A stretch of DNA of 53,589 bases from a bacterium (GTDB lineage: Bacteria; Cyanobacteriota; Vampirovibrionia; Gastranaerophilales; Gastranaerophilaceae), in contig JAFRAO010000012.1 in the NCBI GenBank assembly GCA_017405375.1, positions 1 to 53,589 of the forward strand, written 5' to 3'. This document shows, piece by piece, positions 1 to 8,176 of this stretch (position 1 is the first letter of the stretch; every line of letters begins with the position of its first letter). Made by a program: the position numbers and the translations under genes. The notes under the pieces are model-generated. The model saw nothing but the letters and a program-made list of their open reading frames with translations, was not told the origin of the DNA and ran no database searches.

Positions 1-70
1 AAACTCTCTCGTAGCAAGGCTTTCGGCATATTTGGATGTCTAAAAACCTTTATTTATAACCTCTTTAAAG

Positions 71-150
71 GTGAACCGTCCAGAGTGAACAGTGAACAGA
101 GTCGTCAGTTCACACATAACAGTTCACTATCAACCGTTCGTTCACACGCG
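71..150. repeat. GTGAAC/GTTCAC mirrored repeat cluster
   Basis: Three GTGAAC hexamers (from 71, 85 and 92) are followed by three GTTCAC hexamers in the opposite sense (around 109, 122 and 141). Together they form a loose inverted-repeat block. It overlaps the start codon and encodes most of the leader of the prepilin that follows, so it looks like an intergenic repeat that has run into a gene. Confidence 0.6.
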
Positions 151-840
151 TTTACTTTAGCAGAAACGCTTATTGTAATGGGCATAATCGGTGTTGTCGC
201 CGCGCTTACTATTCCTAATGTTAATAAAAACACAGGTGAAGCTGAAAAAGTAGCAAGATTCAAGAAAGTATATGCTGAACTAAATGAAGCACTAGATAGA
301 GCCACAGCAGTATATGGTCCCGTTAAAACATGGTATGATAATATGCCAGAATGTGAGGATAGTGATAGTTGCTATAAATATGCAAAAAAATTTACTGACA
401 GATTAACTGAATTTATGAAAGTTACGAAAGCCTGCCGAGATAGTGATGAAGGATGCTGGTGTAGCAATAGTGGATATAGCTCATGTGTTATATTTGCTAA
501 TGGTGCAAGCATAGAGTATTGGGACACCCGCTCCGATTGTGATTTTTATGTAGATATAGATGGCCCTAAAAAAGGTAAACAAACTTTTGGCATTGATGTG
601 TTTTTTTTAGGTGGTTGTAGTGACAATTTTATCAATGGAATGACACCTTACTTGAATTCATATGAAGAATTTATGAGCGAAATGAATTATAATCATGGTG
701 ATTGTCATAACTATTGTGGACAATGGATATTAGATAATGGCAATATGGATTACTTAAACATAGATAGTCAAGGCAGATGTAAAAATGATACATCAAAAGT
801 TCTAGGTTACGGTGAAGGCAAAGTCCAAAGCTGTAAGTAA
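85..840 (+). CDS. type IV pilin-like prepilin (pseudopilin)
   Basis: Secreted pilin or pseudopilin subunit, 251 aa. Residues about 22-45 read FTLAETLIVMGIIGVVAALT: a prepilin-peptidase (PilD) site followed by the hydrophobic assembly helix, with the +5 Glu (here in LAE) that drives subunit assembly. The body is Cys-rich (CEDSDSC, CWCSNSGYSSC), as in many minor pilins with disulfides in the globular domain. GTG is the only usable start in the open frame, with AAAGGTG about 12 nt upstream. The 21-residue leader is much longer than the usual 5-10 residues and is encoded by the GTGAAC/GTTCAC repeat. The family is clear. Whether the product works in a pilus, a T2SS-like system or DNA uptake cannot be told. 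Confidence 0.85.
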   Translation: MNSEQSRQFTHNSSLSTVRSHAFTLAETLIVMGIIGVVAALTIPNVNKNTGEAEKVARFKKVYAELNEALDRATAVYGPVKTWYDNMPECEDSDSCYKYAKKFTDRLTEFMKVTKACRDSDEGCWCSNSGYSSCVIFANGASIEYWDTRSDCDFYVDIDGPKKGKQTFGIDVFFLGGCSDNFINGMTPYLNSYEEFMSEMNYNHGDCHNYCGQWILDNGNMDYLNIDSQGRCKNDTSKVLGYGEGKVQSCK

Positions 841-876
841 AACAAGTTTGTCATGCTGAAAACGTACCATGATAAT

Positions 877-909
877 GAAATTATCGTTCCATATTGGGAC
901 GATAATTTC
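877..909. terminator. strong stem-loop between convergent genes
   Basis: Arms GAAATTATCGTTCC and GGGACGATAATTTC pair over 14 bp (one T-G wobble) around a 5-nt loop. It lies between the end of the prepilin gene and the end of fabI, which converge. There is no U-tract on either side, so it is a weak intrinsic terminator at best, or an RNA-end stabiliser. Confidence 0.4.
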
Positions 910-961
910 AACATTCTCGATTAATCTATACATTCTCTACTCTTTTAAAATAACTTTTTGT

Positions 962-1768
962 TTATTGGGTTATCTGATTAATAGCGTTCATTTCATCTAA
1001 AGATGCATGCACCGAGCGACAACCACAATCACAATATACTATTTCACCTGTTGTTCCGCTTGAAAGGTCAGATGCTAAGTATAAACCCGCTTTGCCAACA
1101 TCTTCCAATGATGTATTGCGATTTAGAGGTGATTTTAGACGTGCCGCTTTTAGCATGTGGTCAAAACCTGAAATTCCTTTTGCTGCAAGTGTTTTGATTG
1201 GTCCTGCCGATAAGCAGTTCACTCTTACGCCAACTTTGCCCATATCTACTGCCAAATATCTCATAGATGCTTCTAATGCAGCCTTTGCAACTCCCATAAT
1301 ATTGTAATTCGCTACGTAAAATTCTGAACCCAAATATGTTAATGCCAAAACTGAACCGCCTTCATTCATAATTGGTCTTGCTTCTCTGCATATTGAAATT
1401 AATGAATATGAACTTACTCCCAAAGCTAAATCCCAACCTGCTTTTGATGTGTTTATAAATTCACCTGATAAATCTTCTTTATTCGCAAATGCAACTGCAT
1501 GAATCACAAAATCTAATTTGCCGTAAACTTTTTCACATTCGGCAAAAACTGCTTTTACTTCCTCTTCTTTTGTAACATCACAAGACATAATTAATTTTGA
1601 ATTCATTTCTTCTGCCAAAGGTCTTACGCGTTTTTCCATAACTTCGCCTGCATAAGTAAATGCAATATCCGCACCTTGTTCAAATATTTGTTTTGCAATT
1701 CCGTAGGCTATACCATGAGTATTTGATACCCCAAAAATAATTCCTTTTTTACCTTGCATAATTCCCAT
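962..1768 (-). CDS. fabI: enoyl-[acyl-carrier-protein] reductase (NADH), FabI
   Basis: Catalyses the last step of each fatty-acid elongation cycle, reducing trans-2-enoyl-ACP with NAD(P)H. 268 aa, normal for FabI. The N-terminal Rossmann motif GVSNTHGIAYGIA (13-25) is the divergent SDR glycine motif typical of FabI. Catalytic Tyr145, Tyr155 and Lys162 (YLGSEFYVANYNIMGVAK) align with E. coli Tyr146, Tyr156 and Lys163. The C-terminus IVYCDCGCRSVHASL is Cys-rich where most homologues have VDGG. The start is chosen by AAGGGGT 9 nt upstream. It is the last gene of a leftward operon after the ABC ATPase (30-bp gap) and the degenerate kinase. Confidence 0.95.
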   Translation of the reverse strand: MGIMQGKKGIIFGVSNTHGIAYGIAKQIFEQGADIAFTYAGEVMEKRVRPLAEEMNSKLIMSCDVTKEEEVKAVFAECEKVYGKLDFVIHAVAFANKEDLSGEFINTSKAGWDLALGVSSYSLISICREARPIMNEGGSVLALTYLGSEFYVANYNIMGVAKAALEASMRYLAVDMGKVGVRVNCLSAGPIKTLAAKGISGFDHMLKAARLKSPLNRNTSLEDVGKAGLYLASDLSSGTTGEIVYCDCGCRSVHASLDEMNAINQITQ

Positions 1769-1798
1769 AAATCTACCCCTTTTTTATTATTACCTATC

Positions 1799-2857
1799 TT
1801 AAATAATTCTTTCACCTGTTTCTTTATCAAAATACAAGAAATCTTTGTCATTAAAACCAAGCATTAATTCATCGTCAATATTTTCTTCTATGCTTAATTT
1901 TGCACAACATTTATTCTCGCCAATGCTAAAATAAACTATCTGTTCTGAACCCAAAAGTTCTTTCATTTCAACTTTCACGCTAAACCTTATTCTTGCGGAT
2001 TTGTTTAACATCAATTCAGGACGAATACCTATAGTTACTTCTTTTCTATTACCTAATTTATTTGCTACATCCTCTTCTAATTCGATTATTGGTTCATGCA
2101 TAATCAATGTATTGTTTATTATCTTGCAATCAATAAAATTAATTTGTGGAGAACCGATAAAACCTGCCACAAACTTATTTGCAGGATTGTTATAAACATT
2201 CAAAGGTGTGTCAACTTGTTGAATTTTGCCTTTGTCAAAAATTACTATTCTATCACCCATAGTCAAAGCCTCTGTTTGGTCATGGGTTACGTATATGAAT
2301 GTTGTTTGTAATTTTTCATGTAATTTTTTTAATTCTGAGCGCATTTGAACTCTTAATTTTGCATCTAAATTAGATAAAGGTTCGTCCATCAAAAAAACTT
2401 TCGGATTTCTTACAATCGCTCTGCCCAAAGCAACCCTTTGTCTTTGACCGCCTGATAATTGTTTTGGACGCCTTTTTAAATACTCAGTCAAATTTAATAT
2501 TTCGGCAGCCTCTTTAACCTTTTGGTCTATAAGTTTTTTGTCCATTTTTCGCATTTTTAAACCAAAAGCAATATTTTCATAAACCGTCATGTGCGGATAA
2601 AGTGCATAACTTTGAAAAACAAACGCTATATCTCTATCCTTTGGATGAACATTATTAACCTTTTTATCGCCAATATAAATACTTCCTGCAGAAATTTCTT
2701 CTAAACCGGCTATCATACGCAAAATTGTAGATTTTCCGCATCCGGAAGACCCGACAAGAACTAAAAATTCTTTGTCTTTTACTGTTAAATCCACGTTATC
2801 TATGACACATTTCGTATCATATCTTTTTACTAAATGTTCTAATCTAACTTCACTCAT
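1799..2857 (-). CDS. ABC transporter ATP-binding protein, MalK/UgpC (sugar) type
   Basis: Cytoplasmic ATPase of a carbohydrate-type ABC importer, 352 aa. Seen: Walker A GSSGCGKST (36-44), Q-loop FQSYALYPHM, signature LSGGQRQR (134-141), Walker B VFLMDEP (154-160), H-loop His192 (THDQ), and a C-terminal regulatory OB/TOBE region (about 235-352). This is the architecture of MalK, UgpC and MsmK, which can energise several sugar permeases. No permease or binding protein is encoded nearby, so it may be a shared (orphan) ATPase. Its start overlaps the stop of the upstream degenerate kinase by 8 bp, which suggests translational coupling. The substrate cannot be read from the sequence. Confidence 0.9.
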   Translation of the reverse strand: MSEVRLEHLVKRYDTKCVIDNVDLTVKDKEFLVLVGSSGCGKSTILRMIAGLEEISAGSIYIGDKKVNNVHPKDRDIAFVFQSYALYPHMTVYENIAFGLKMRKMDKKLIDQKVKEAAEILNLTEYLKRRPKQLSGGQRQRVALGRAIVRNPKVFLMDEPLSNLDAKLRVQMRSELKKLHEKLQTTFIYVTHDQTEALTMGDRIVIFDKGKIQQVDTPLNVYNNPANKFVAGFIGSPQINFIDCKIINNTLIMHEPIIELEEDVANKLGNRKEVTIGIRPELMLNKSARIRFSVKVEMKELLGSEQIVYFSIGENKCCAKLSIEENIDDELMLGFNDKDFLYFDKETGERII

Positions 2858-4010
2858 TTCCTGATTGCATTACCTTTTCAATAGGAATTATAATGTTGTA
2901 AGTTGTACCTTCCATAGCTTTTGTATCAACCCACATATTCCCTTTTAACATTTTTATAATGTTTTTGATTGTAGCAAAAGCTATTGAACGTATTAATGCT
3001 CTTTTATTTTGATTATCAAGCTGAAGGTATGGTTCAAATAACGTTTCCATTTCACTATCACTTATTCCAAGATTTGTATCATTTATCGTAAACAACATAA
3101 ATGATTTTTCACTTGCATTCTTAAAAGGAATAAGCCCGTTTTCGGTTACAAATTCTAAATCCGGATGTTTTACTTCAATAGAAATCGTTCCAACATCTGT
3201 CGATTGGACAATATTTTCCATAACATTCTGCAATACAATTTTTAAAAGATTTTCGTCTGAATAAATTGTTCTTTTAATATCAGGTGCAATACTTAAAGAA
3301 ATAGATGAATTTCTGGAATCTATTTCCTCTTCTTGCTTTCTTATTATACTATTTAATGTATTTATAGCATCAAAATAAGACAAGTTATGATCTAATAAAT
3401 TAGATTCTGATTTTGATAATTCAATAATTTTATCGAACAAGAACATGACTTCTTGCGAATTCTTATTAATTACATTCAAATATTTTTCTTGTTTTTCGTT
3501 TATTTCACCACCCAATCCGTCAAGAATCGCTTGCGAAAATCCTATTACCGATTGTAGCGGAGTCCTTATTTCATTAGAAATTTTTACCAAGAAATTATTT
3601 TTATCTTTATTTATTTTCTTCGAACTTTCATGCTCAACTAAAATACTGGTTAAGGTTTTATAATTTTGTGTATTATCACGCATTATAACCAAAAAGTTGT
3701 CATTCATTTTTCTGGCAGAAATTTCAAAAAACATATCTTTTTCTAAATCTGCTTTTGTTCTTACGACAACAGTTTTTCCTGTATCCGTAATTTTTTCAAT
3801 AAGCTCCATTGCATTTTCAAACAAATCATCAACGTATGCATCTGCAAATGTATCTTTCAATTCAGATAAAATATCACCGGCAACGTCATTATACCAAATA
3901 AAACTTCCCTGACTGTTCAATAATGCAACACTATCGGGCAATTTTGACAACATATCGTCATCATCTTCATTACTTTTTAATCTGAATATTTTTTTAATTA
4001 AATCAATCAT
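2850..4010 (-). CDS. degenerate PAS-histidine kinase (pseudokinase)
   Basis: 386 aa, soluble, no membrane segment. Layout: PAS-like domain (about 21-115, with LPDSVALLNSQGSFIWYND), HisKA-like helices (about 130-200) and an HATPase-like domain (about 225-380). The H-box reads FLVKISNEIRTPL, so the phospho-accepting His is replaced by Asn146 (codon AAT). The ATP site is also worn: the G1 box is NDTNLGIS instead of DTGxG, and the G2 box lacks the GTGLGL glycines (ALIRSIAFATIKN). The C-terminal fold is otherwise well kept (GNMWVDTKAMEGTT matches the usual GxIxVxSxxGxGT). The frame is open with no stops, so it is selected as a protein. It probably acts by PAS sensing or as a scaffold or competitor, not as a kinase. 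First gene of the operon with the ABC ATPase and fabI. Confidence 0.85.
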   Translation of the reverse strand: MIDLIKKIFRLKSNEDDDDMLSKLPDSVALLNSQGSFIWYNDVAGDILSELKDTFADAYVDDLFENAMELIEKITDTGKTVVVRTKADLEKDMFFEISARKMNDNFLVIMRDNTQNYKTLTSILVEHESSKKINKDKNNFLVKISNEIRTPLQSVIGFSQAILDGLGGEINEKQEKYLNVINKNSQEVMFLFDKIIELSKSESNLLDHNLSYFDAINTLNSIIRKQEEEIDSRNSSISLSIAPDIKRTIYSDENLLKIVLQNVMENIVQSTDVGTISIEVKHPDLEFVTENGLIPFKNASEKSFMLFTINDTNLGISDSEMETLFEPYLQLDNQNKRALIRSIAFATIKNIIKMLKGNMWVDTKAMEGTTYNIIIPIEKVMQSGNE

Positions 4011-4279
4011 ACGTATCCTTTGATTATTTTTAGTATATCACGGACCGTTATTTTAGCAAGTCTGACCATGCAAACCCCGTTAAATCAACTGTTTCACTCT
4101 ATCTTGTTTTGGTTTTTGTTCATAATCTTTAATATATTTGCCAAAATAATAATTTATTTGTATGATTTGAAAAATATTAATATATGTGAATATATTTTAT
4201 AGCAAGTAGCAAAAAAATTTTTTAGGCTTTTTATAATAAACAAGATTAAAATTTTTGAACATGAGGCGGGTACAAAAAA

Positions 4280-4633
4280 ATGACTGATATAAATAATGAT
4301 TTAAATGCAATAAGATTTCAAAAAATTAATATAAAAAAAGATGTAGCTAAAAAGTCTGCTGCACCTGAAGGTTGTGAAGATAATATTGAATTTAACAACG
4401 ATTTTAAATCTGAACAAGCTGCTGCATTAGGTCGTTCACAAGTATCTAAACCTGATAGTTTGGAAAATGATGTTAAATTTTTCTTAAAACATGAAAAATT
4501 TTGTAAACAGTCAAATATATTTTTCGATAACGCATACGAAATGTTAAAAAGGAAAAACGAAGAGCATGCTTATGAACGCTCAGCTCAAATGATGGAAGCC
4601 TTTAAAAATGAGTTTTTAAAGAGCCCACACTAA
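4280..4633 (+). CDS. hypothetical protein, 117 aa
   Basis: Unrecognised. A charged soluble protein without signal peptide or membrane segment. The N-terminal half is polar and probably disordered. The C-terminal half (about 65-113, from SLENDVKFFLKHEKF to AFKNEFLKS) is predicted helical. Start supported by GAGGCGGG about 10 nt upstream of ATG. A divergent 269-bp region separates it from the kinase operon. A run AALGRSQV (about 49-56) stands out as a possible lineage motif, but I cannot assign a function. Confidence 0.7.
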   Translation: MTDINNDLNAIRFQKINIKKDVAKKSAAPEGCEDNIEFNNDFKSEQAAALGRSQVSKPDSLENDVKFFLKHEKFCKQSNIFFDNAYEMLKRKNEEHAYERSAQMMEAFKNEFLKSPH

Positions 4634-4653
4634 AATTTTTATTCTTGAAACTC

Positions 4654-5126
4654 CTAAATTAGTTGTTCTGTTTGTATTTCTTTTCGTTTTTCTTCAATAT
4701 ATTTTTCAATTATTTCAACAGAATCTGCAACCAACTCTATGCAAGGCCTTTTTTTATAATAGTTTTCAGTTCTTTCACTCGGAATTGGTGATGTAGAATT
4801 TTCAATTCCTTGTAATAATTCTCGACAAATTATACTGCCATTTTCTCTTTAAACCTGCTTGCAAGCTCTTGAACGATTTTATATTGCTCTGCTTTAGCAG
4901 AATTATCACCATTTGAAAAGAACGCTAACCCTGCAACCATAAACATTCCGCTTACAGTTCCGCAAACTTCGCGCATTCTACCCATTCCACCGCCAAATGA
5001 AGAAGATATTTTCATCGCTGTATCAAAATCTAATCCAAAATCCTCACAAAATACTCCTAAAACAGATTGGGAACAATTATATCCTGATTTAAAAAGTTCT
5101 TTTGCTTTTTCTGATTTTTTACTCAT
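4654..5126 (-). pseudogene. C_GCAxxG_C_C family protein, frameshifted
   Basis: Small redox-type cysteine protein of the C_GCAxxG_C_C family (function unknown; often linked to electron transfer). The first frame (5126 to 4830) gives 98 aa with GYNCSQSV, FGGGMGRMREVCGTVSG and ends at a stop just after RFKEKMAV. Shifting frame at the A-run (plus-strand TTTT, 4841-4844) restores the family's C-terminal third: GSIICRELLQG, then PSERTENYYKKRPCIELV, ending at a TAG at 4654-4656. One extra A in the run would give one open protein of about 157 aa, which is the usual family length. This is either a true single-base deletion or a homopolymer sequencing error. The conserved residues after the break suggest a recent or artefactual change. 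Confidence 0.8.
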
Positions 5127-5183
5127 TTTTAATTCCTTTATCTTTATATAAAATTATATATTGTACACAAAAATACATAATAT

Positions 5184-5260
5184 GTTAAGAATGTAACAAA
5201 TTTAAAAAACATTCTTGTAACACTAGCAAAAAAACATTTTTCTGCGTTTTTATATACATG
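5184..5260 (+). promoter_or_regulatory. putative regulated promoter with duplicated box
   Basis: GTTAAGAATGTAACA (5184-5198) matches the box found before the small-protein genes at 17 and 49.8 kb. A second, partly inverted copy ACATTCTTGTAACA lies at 5210-5223. A possible -10 (TTTTTATATACATG) follows near 5246-5260, 70-80 nt upstream of the 5332 start. Spacing differs from the strict copies, so this is a looser member. Confidence 0.4.
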
Positions 5261-5331
5261 TAAAGTGTTGTAGTTATACTAAAAATATGATACAATATTA
5301 AAAATTCATAAGTAGTGAGGTTATTCTACAT

Positions 5332-5772
5332 ATGGTGGACAACAGATCAGCAGGTTTTTATGGAATAGGCGGCGCATTTAACTTCAAAAGCGGCGACATT
5401 TCAGGCACAACTGCTAAAATGCAAGACGACAAAATGGGTCAAGGAAATGAGTATTATGCTCAAAGAAAAGATGAAGATGACTCAGAAAAAGAAGAAAAAA
5501 TGCCATTCACAGACCGAAGTGCACAATTAAGGGCTACTTTGAGTTCTCTTGCTATGATGAATGTCGCAGATGTCATCAAAAACAGGACTTTCCAAACAAA
5601 ACTGGATATTGAAAAAAGCCATCAAGAAAAAAAAGAGGAAAAAGAGAAAAGCGAGAAAAAGAGAAAAGCGAGAAAAAGAGAAAAGGATTTGCTGCTAAAA
5701 CTCTTTTCATTACCTCTGTTTCTGATGAAGATTCATTATAATTATTTTTTATTAACACGAGAATTATTTTAA
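5332..5772 (+). CDS. hypothetical protein, C-terminus altered by 17-bp duplication
   Basis: Unrecognised, soluble, highly charged; 146 aa as it stands. The N-terminus is Gly/Ser-rich (GFYGIGGAFNFKSGDISG), the middle is helical (DRSAQLRATLSSLAMMNVADVI), then a Lys/Glu-rich tract. A perfect 17-bp tandem duplication (5651-5684) lies in the K/E tract. With one copy removed the frame would read on as GFAAKTLFITSVSDEDSL and stop at 5739-5741, giving a protein of about 130 aa. With two copies it runs into a hydrophobic tail (LLKLFSLPLFLMKIHYNYFLL) that overlaps the end of the convergent 5769-7217 gene. The polar ending looks like the ancestral one. SD GTGAGG before the ATG. Confidence 0.65.
   Translation: MVDNRSAGFYGIGGAFNFKSGDISGTTAKMQDDKMGQGNEYYAQRKDEDDSEKEEKMPFTDRSAQLRATLSSLAMMNVADVIKNRTFQTKLDIEKSHQEKKEEKEKSEKKRKARKREKDLLLKLFSLPLFLMKIHYNYFLLTRELF
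5651..5684 (+). repeat. 17-bp tandem duplication causing a frameshift
   Basis: The 17-mer GCGAGAAAAAGAGAAAA occurs twice back to back (5651-5667 and 5668-5684). As 17 is not a multiple of three, gain or loss of one unit switches the C-terminal reading frame of the surrounding gene. Confidence 0.95.
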
Positions 5773-7217
5773 TATTTTATTTTGGTTTTGAGTAACAGAC
5801 TGTATTTTTGTTGTAATTTAAATTCAATATTTGAATTTATGTTCAACCATTGAAACAGCTCATTTTGTATGCTTTTTGATTCCAAAAACGGCATATAAAA
5901 CCAACAAGTAACATTTGAAAGATTATCAGATTTATTTAAAAAATCCTTTATACTCGTTATTTCCCATTTGTTTTTAAAATCGAAAAATGTATTATAATAT
6001 AAAAATTCCACATTTGATGACTTATTAATTATAATGATATCGTTCGGGTTAATGTTATTATGCATATTTATAATCATCTCCCGCGGAAAATAACCTTTAT
6101 CAACAGTTTTTAATTGCATAAATTTTAATAAGAACAATATATGAGGGATAACGATAAAAAGAATTAAAATACTTGCAAAAGCCTTATTTTTAATATCAAA
6201 TATTTTAACGCCAAATATTATCAAAAACGGTATCAAAAAAATTAACAATCTGGTTGAATACGGATATATTTTCATTATGGACATAATTATTAATGTAGCT
6301 TCAACCAAAATACTCATCAAAAGAAAACGTAATTTGTAGTCTTTAAAAAACAAAAAAGCACCTGTTATTAGCAATAACGAAAACAAAGTACAGGAAAAAA
6401 ACGGCAAATTCGCAAAAAAGTAGTGTAAATTCTGAAGATTTAATTGGGTTATATTAGACAAATCTTTATTTACAAAAACATTTTGCCAATAATCCAGCAT
6501 ACCTTCTGAATTTTGCACGTATGTCCTAATAATAAATGTTTTTATGTATATAAAAATACTCAAAACAGTCGGGGAAAATAAAATAAAAAAGTTTTTAGGA
6601 TTTTCTTTTTTATAACTTAACATTAAAAAGCCTGCAAATTCAACTATTACCGACGTAAAAGAAAACCAAGGCAAAAAGGCAAGCACTCCCGAATAAATTA
6701 ACAATTTTTTTAATTTTATATCTTTTATATTAATATTTAAAAATATCCATAAAACGCTCAATGCTGCAAATACATCAATTATATAAGGTTTAAATTCAAA
6801 AGTATAATTTATCAAAACAGGATTCAAACAAAATAAAAAAACCGCAACCAATGTTGTCCATTTTGAATTATAAAGGGATTTGCAAACAAAATAAAATATA
6901 ATAACTGATAAATTACCGAAAATAAACGGTAAAAATCTTAAAGTAAAATCACACAAAAAAACATTTGATTTGGCATGAAACAACCAGACAAAAAATTTTG
7001 TAAATAACAAAAATAAAGGCGGAGCAACTTGCAAAAATCTTAATTTTTCATAAAACAATTCAATGCCGTTCTTGTTCAAAATATTCCATCCCAAAGCGCA
7101 TTCATCATGCCACAATGACGGATTTGTAACAAAACCTTTTAACCTTAACAAAATACCAATAAAAATTACAATTCCTAAACAAATTGAATAAATATTCTTT
7201 CTGAAAAATATTTTCAC
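5769..7217 (-). CDS. GT-C type membrane glycosyltransferase (ArnT/PMT, GT39-like)
   Basis: Polytopic inner-membrane protein, 482 aa, about 10-12 hydrophobic segments, starting with a TM at about 9-26. The first periplasmic loop carries LWHDECALGWN (about 35-45), whose Asp-Glu pair is the catalytic or metal-binding acid motif of GT-C enzymes that use polyprenyl-phosphate sugars. The soluble C-terminus (about 370-482) would be periplasmic. Such proteins glycosylate lipids, cell-wall polymers or exported proteins; the acceptor is unknown. A polyprenol-phosphate sugar synthase lies at 25895-26623 and could supply the donor (inference). Its stop overlaps the extended end of the convergent 5332 gene by 4 bp. 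Confidence 0.75.
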   Translation of the reverse strand: MKIFFRKNIYSICLGIVIFIGILLRLKGFVTNPSLWHDECALGWNILNKNGIELFYEKLRFLQVAPPLFLLFTKFFVWLFHAKSNVFLCDFTLRFLPFIFGNLSVIIFYFVCKSLYNSKWTTLVAVFLFCLNPVLINYTFEFKPYIIDVFAALSVLWIFLNINIKDIKLKKLLIYSGVLAFLPWFSFTSVIVEFAGFLMLSYKKENPKNFFILFSPTVLSIFIYIKTFIIRTYVQNSEGMLDYWQNVFVNKDLSNITQLNLQNLHYFFANLPFFSCTLFSLLLITGAFLFFKDYKLRFLLMSILVEATLIIMSIMKIYPYSTRLLIFLIPFLIIFGVKIFDIKNKAFASILILFIVIPHILFLLKFMQLKTVDKGYFPREMIINMHNNINPNDIIIINKSSNVEFLYYNTFFDFKNKWEITSIKDFLNKSDNLSNVTCWFYMPFLESKSIQNELFQWLNINSNIEFKLQQKYSLLLKTKIKY

Positions 7218-7382
7218 GACAATATCCTTAACTTAAACGTTATTTATAAAATATTACGAGTAAAGTTTATCATAAATAAAGAATATAAATATTACTATGT
7301 TAAGTATCTTTATAAATATGTTGTAAAAAAATCTGTTTTCTGTTATTATAAAATTGCTTATATAAGAAAAAAAGAGGATGAT

Positions 7383-8012
7383 ATGTCAGAAAATTTCGAT
7401 TTAGATACCGGTAAAAATATTGTAGATGCACTAAAGAATGAAGAAAATAGTGCAAATTTTGAAAATATGGAAAACAATACAGAAGAAAATCAATTTGATT
7501 CAGCATTGGAAAACGAAGAAGAAACAAGAGAAAATTTCTTTCAAGAAGATAATACTTCATACAATTCTTATGAAGAAGATGAAATGCCTGATGTTAACAG
7601 ATTTGATTTGTCAATGAAACCAAGCAGTGATTTTGAAAATAATATGATAGAGGAAACACCTCATCACGCTGTAGTTGATAAATATGCAAACGATTTGTAT
7701 AATTTTGAAGTTCCGAATAATGTAGCAGTATTGAAAAAATTAATCGCAAAACTTCCATCAGGAGTTACAAGACAAACAGGTGCACAAATTATTAAACAAA
7801 CAATGGAAGCTCTTGGAATTTCAATGAAAAGCGTTCTACAAGAAGCTCAACAATTACAAGAACAATTAAGTACGTCTACAAAAGAATGTCAAGCAACTAT
7901 TTCTGAGTACAAAAGACAAATTGTTACATTGGAAGAACAAGCTCAAAGTTACAAAAAACAATATAATAATTTGAATGAACTTGTTAGCCTATTTATACAA
8001 ACTGAGAATTAA
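7383..8012 (+). CDS. conserved-looking coiled-coil protein, unknown function
   Basis: 209 aa, soluble. The first ~90 residues are very acidic and low in complexity (EENSANFENMENNTEEN...), probably disordered. A compact motif follows at about 115-150: PNNVAVLKKLIAKLPSGVTR, then QTGAQIIKQTMEALGISM. A coiled coil (about 150-205, LQEAQQLQEQLSTSTKE...) ends the protein. The middle motif has the look of a conserved domain and may be shared by Cyanobacteria and relatives, but I cannot name it. The acidic head plus coiled coil recalls division or cytoskeletal adaptor proteins; that is only a resemblance. GAGGATG precedes the ATG. It is followed by a clear terminator, so it is a single-gene unit. Confidence 0.75.
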   Translation: MSENFDLDTGKNIVDALKNEENSANFENMENNTEENQFDSALENEEETRENFFQEDNTSYNSYEEDEMPDVNRFDLSMKPSSDFENNMIEETPHHAVVDKYANDLYNFEVPNNVAVLKKLIAKLPSGVTRQTGAQIIKQTMEALGISMKSVLQEAQQLQEQLSTSTKECQATISEYKRQIVTLEEQAQSYKKQYNNLNELVSLFIQTEN

Positions 8013-8039
8013 ATTAAGTTAACTTAAAATATAAAAAAG

Positions 8040-8072
8040 TAGCGTTGAAACTGAATTTCACGCTATTTTTTT
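8040..8072 (+). terminator. intrinsic terminator after the coiled-coil gene
   Basis: TAGCGTTGAAA pairs with TTTCACGCTA (one bulged T), followed by TTTTTTT. Confidence 0.8.
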
Positions 8073-8176
8073 ATGCAATTTTTGTAATATATCTTAATGT
8101 TTTTAGATAATTTCTAAAGTATTAAAAAAAATTGCCGTCATGGTTCTTGTGAGTCGTTTAATGAAAGGATATGAGT

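Noticed and set aside
4020..4202. 60-aa open frame on the plus strand
   Set aside because: Lies in the divergent promoter region, has no Shine-Dalgarno sequence and a random hydrophobic composition.
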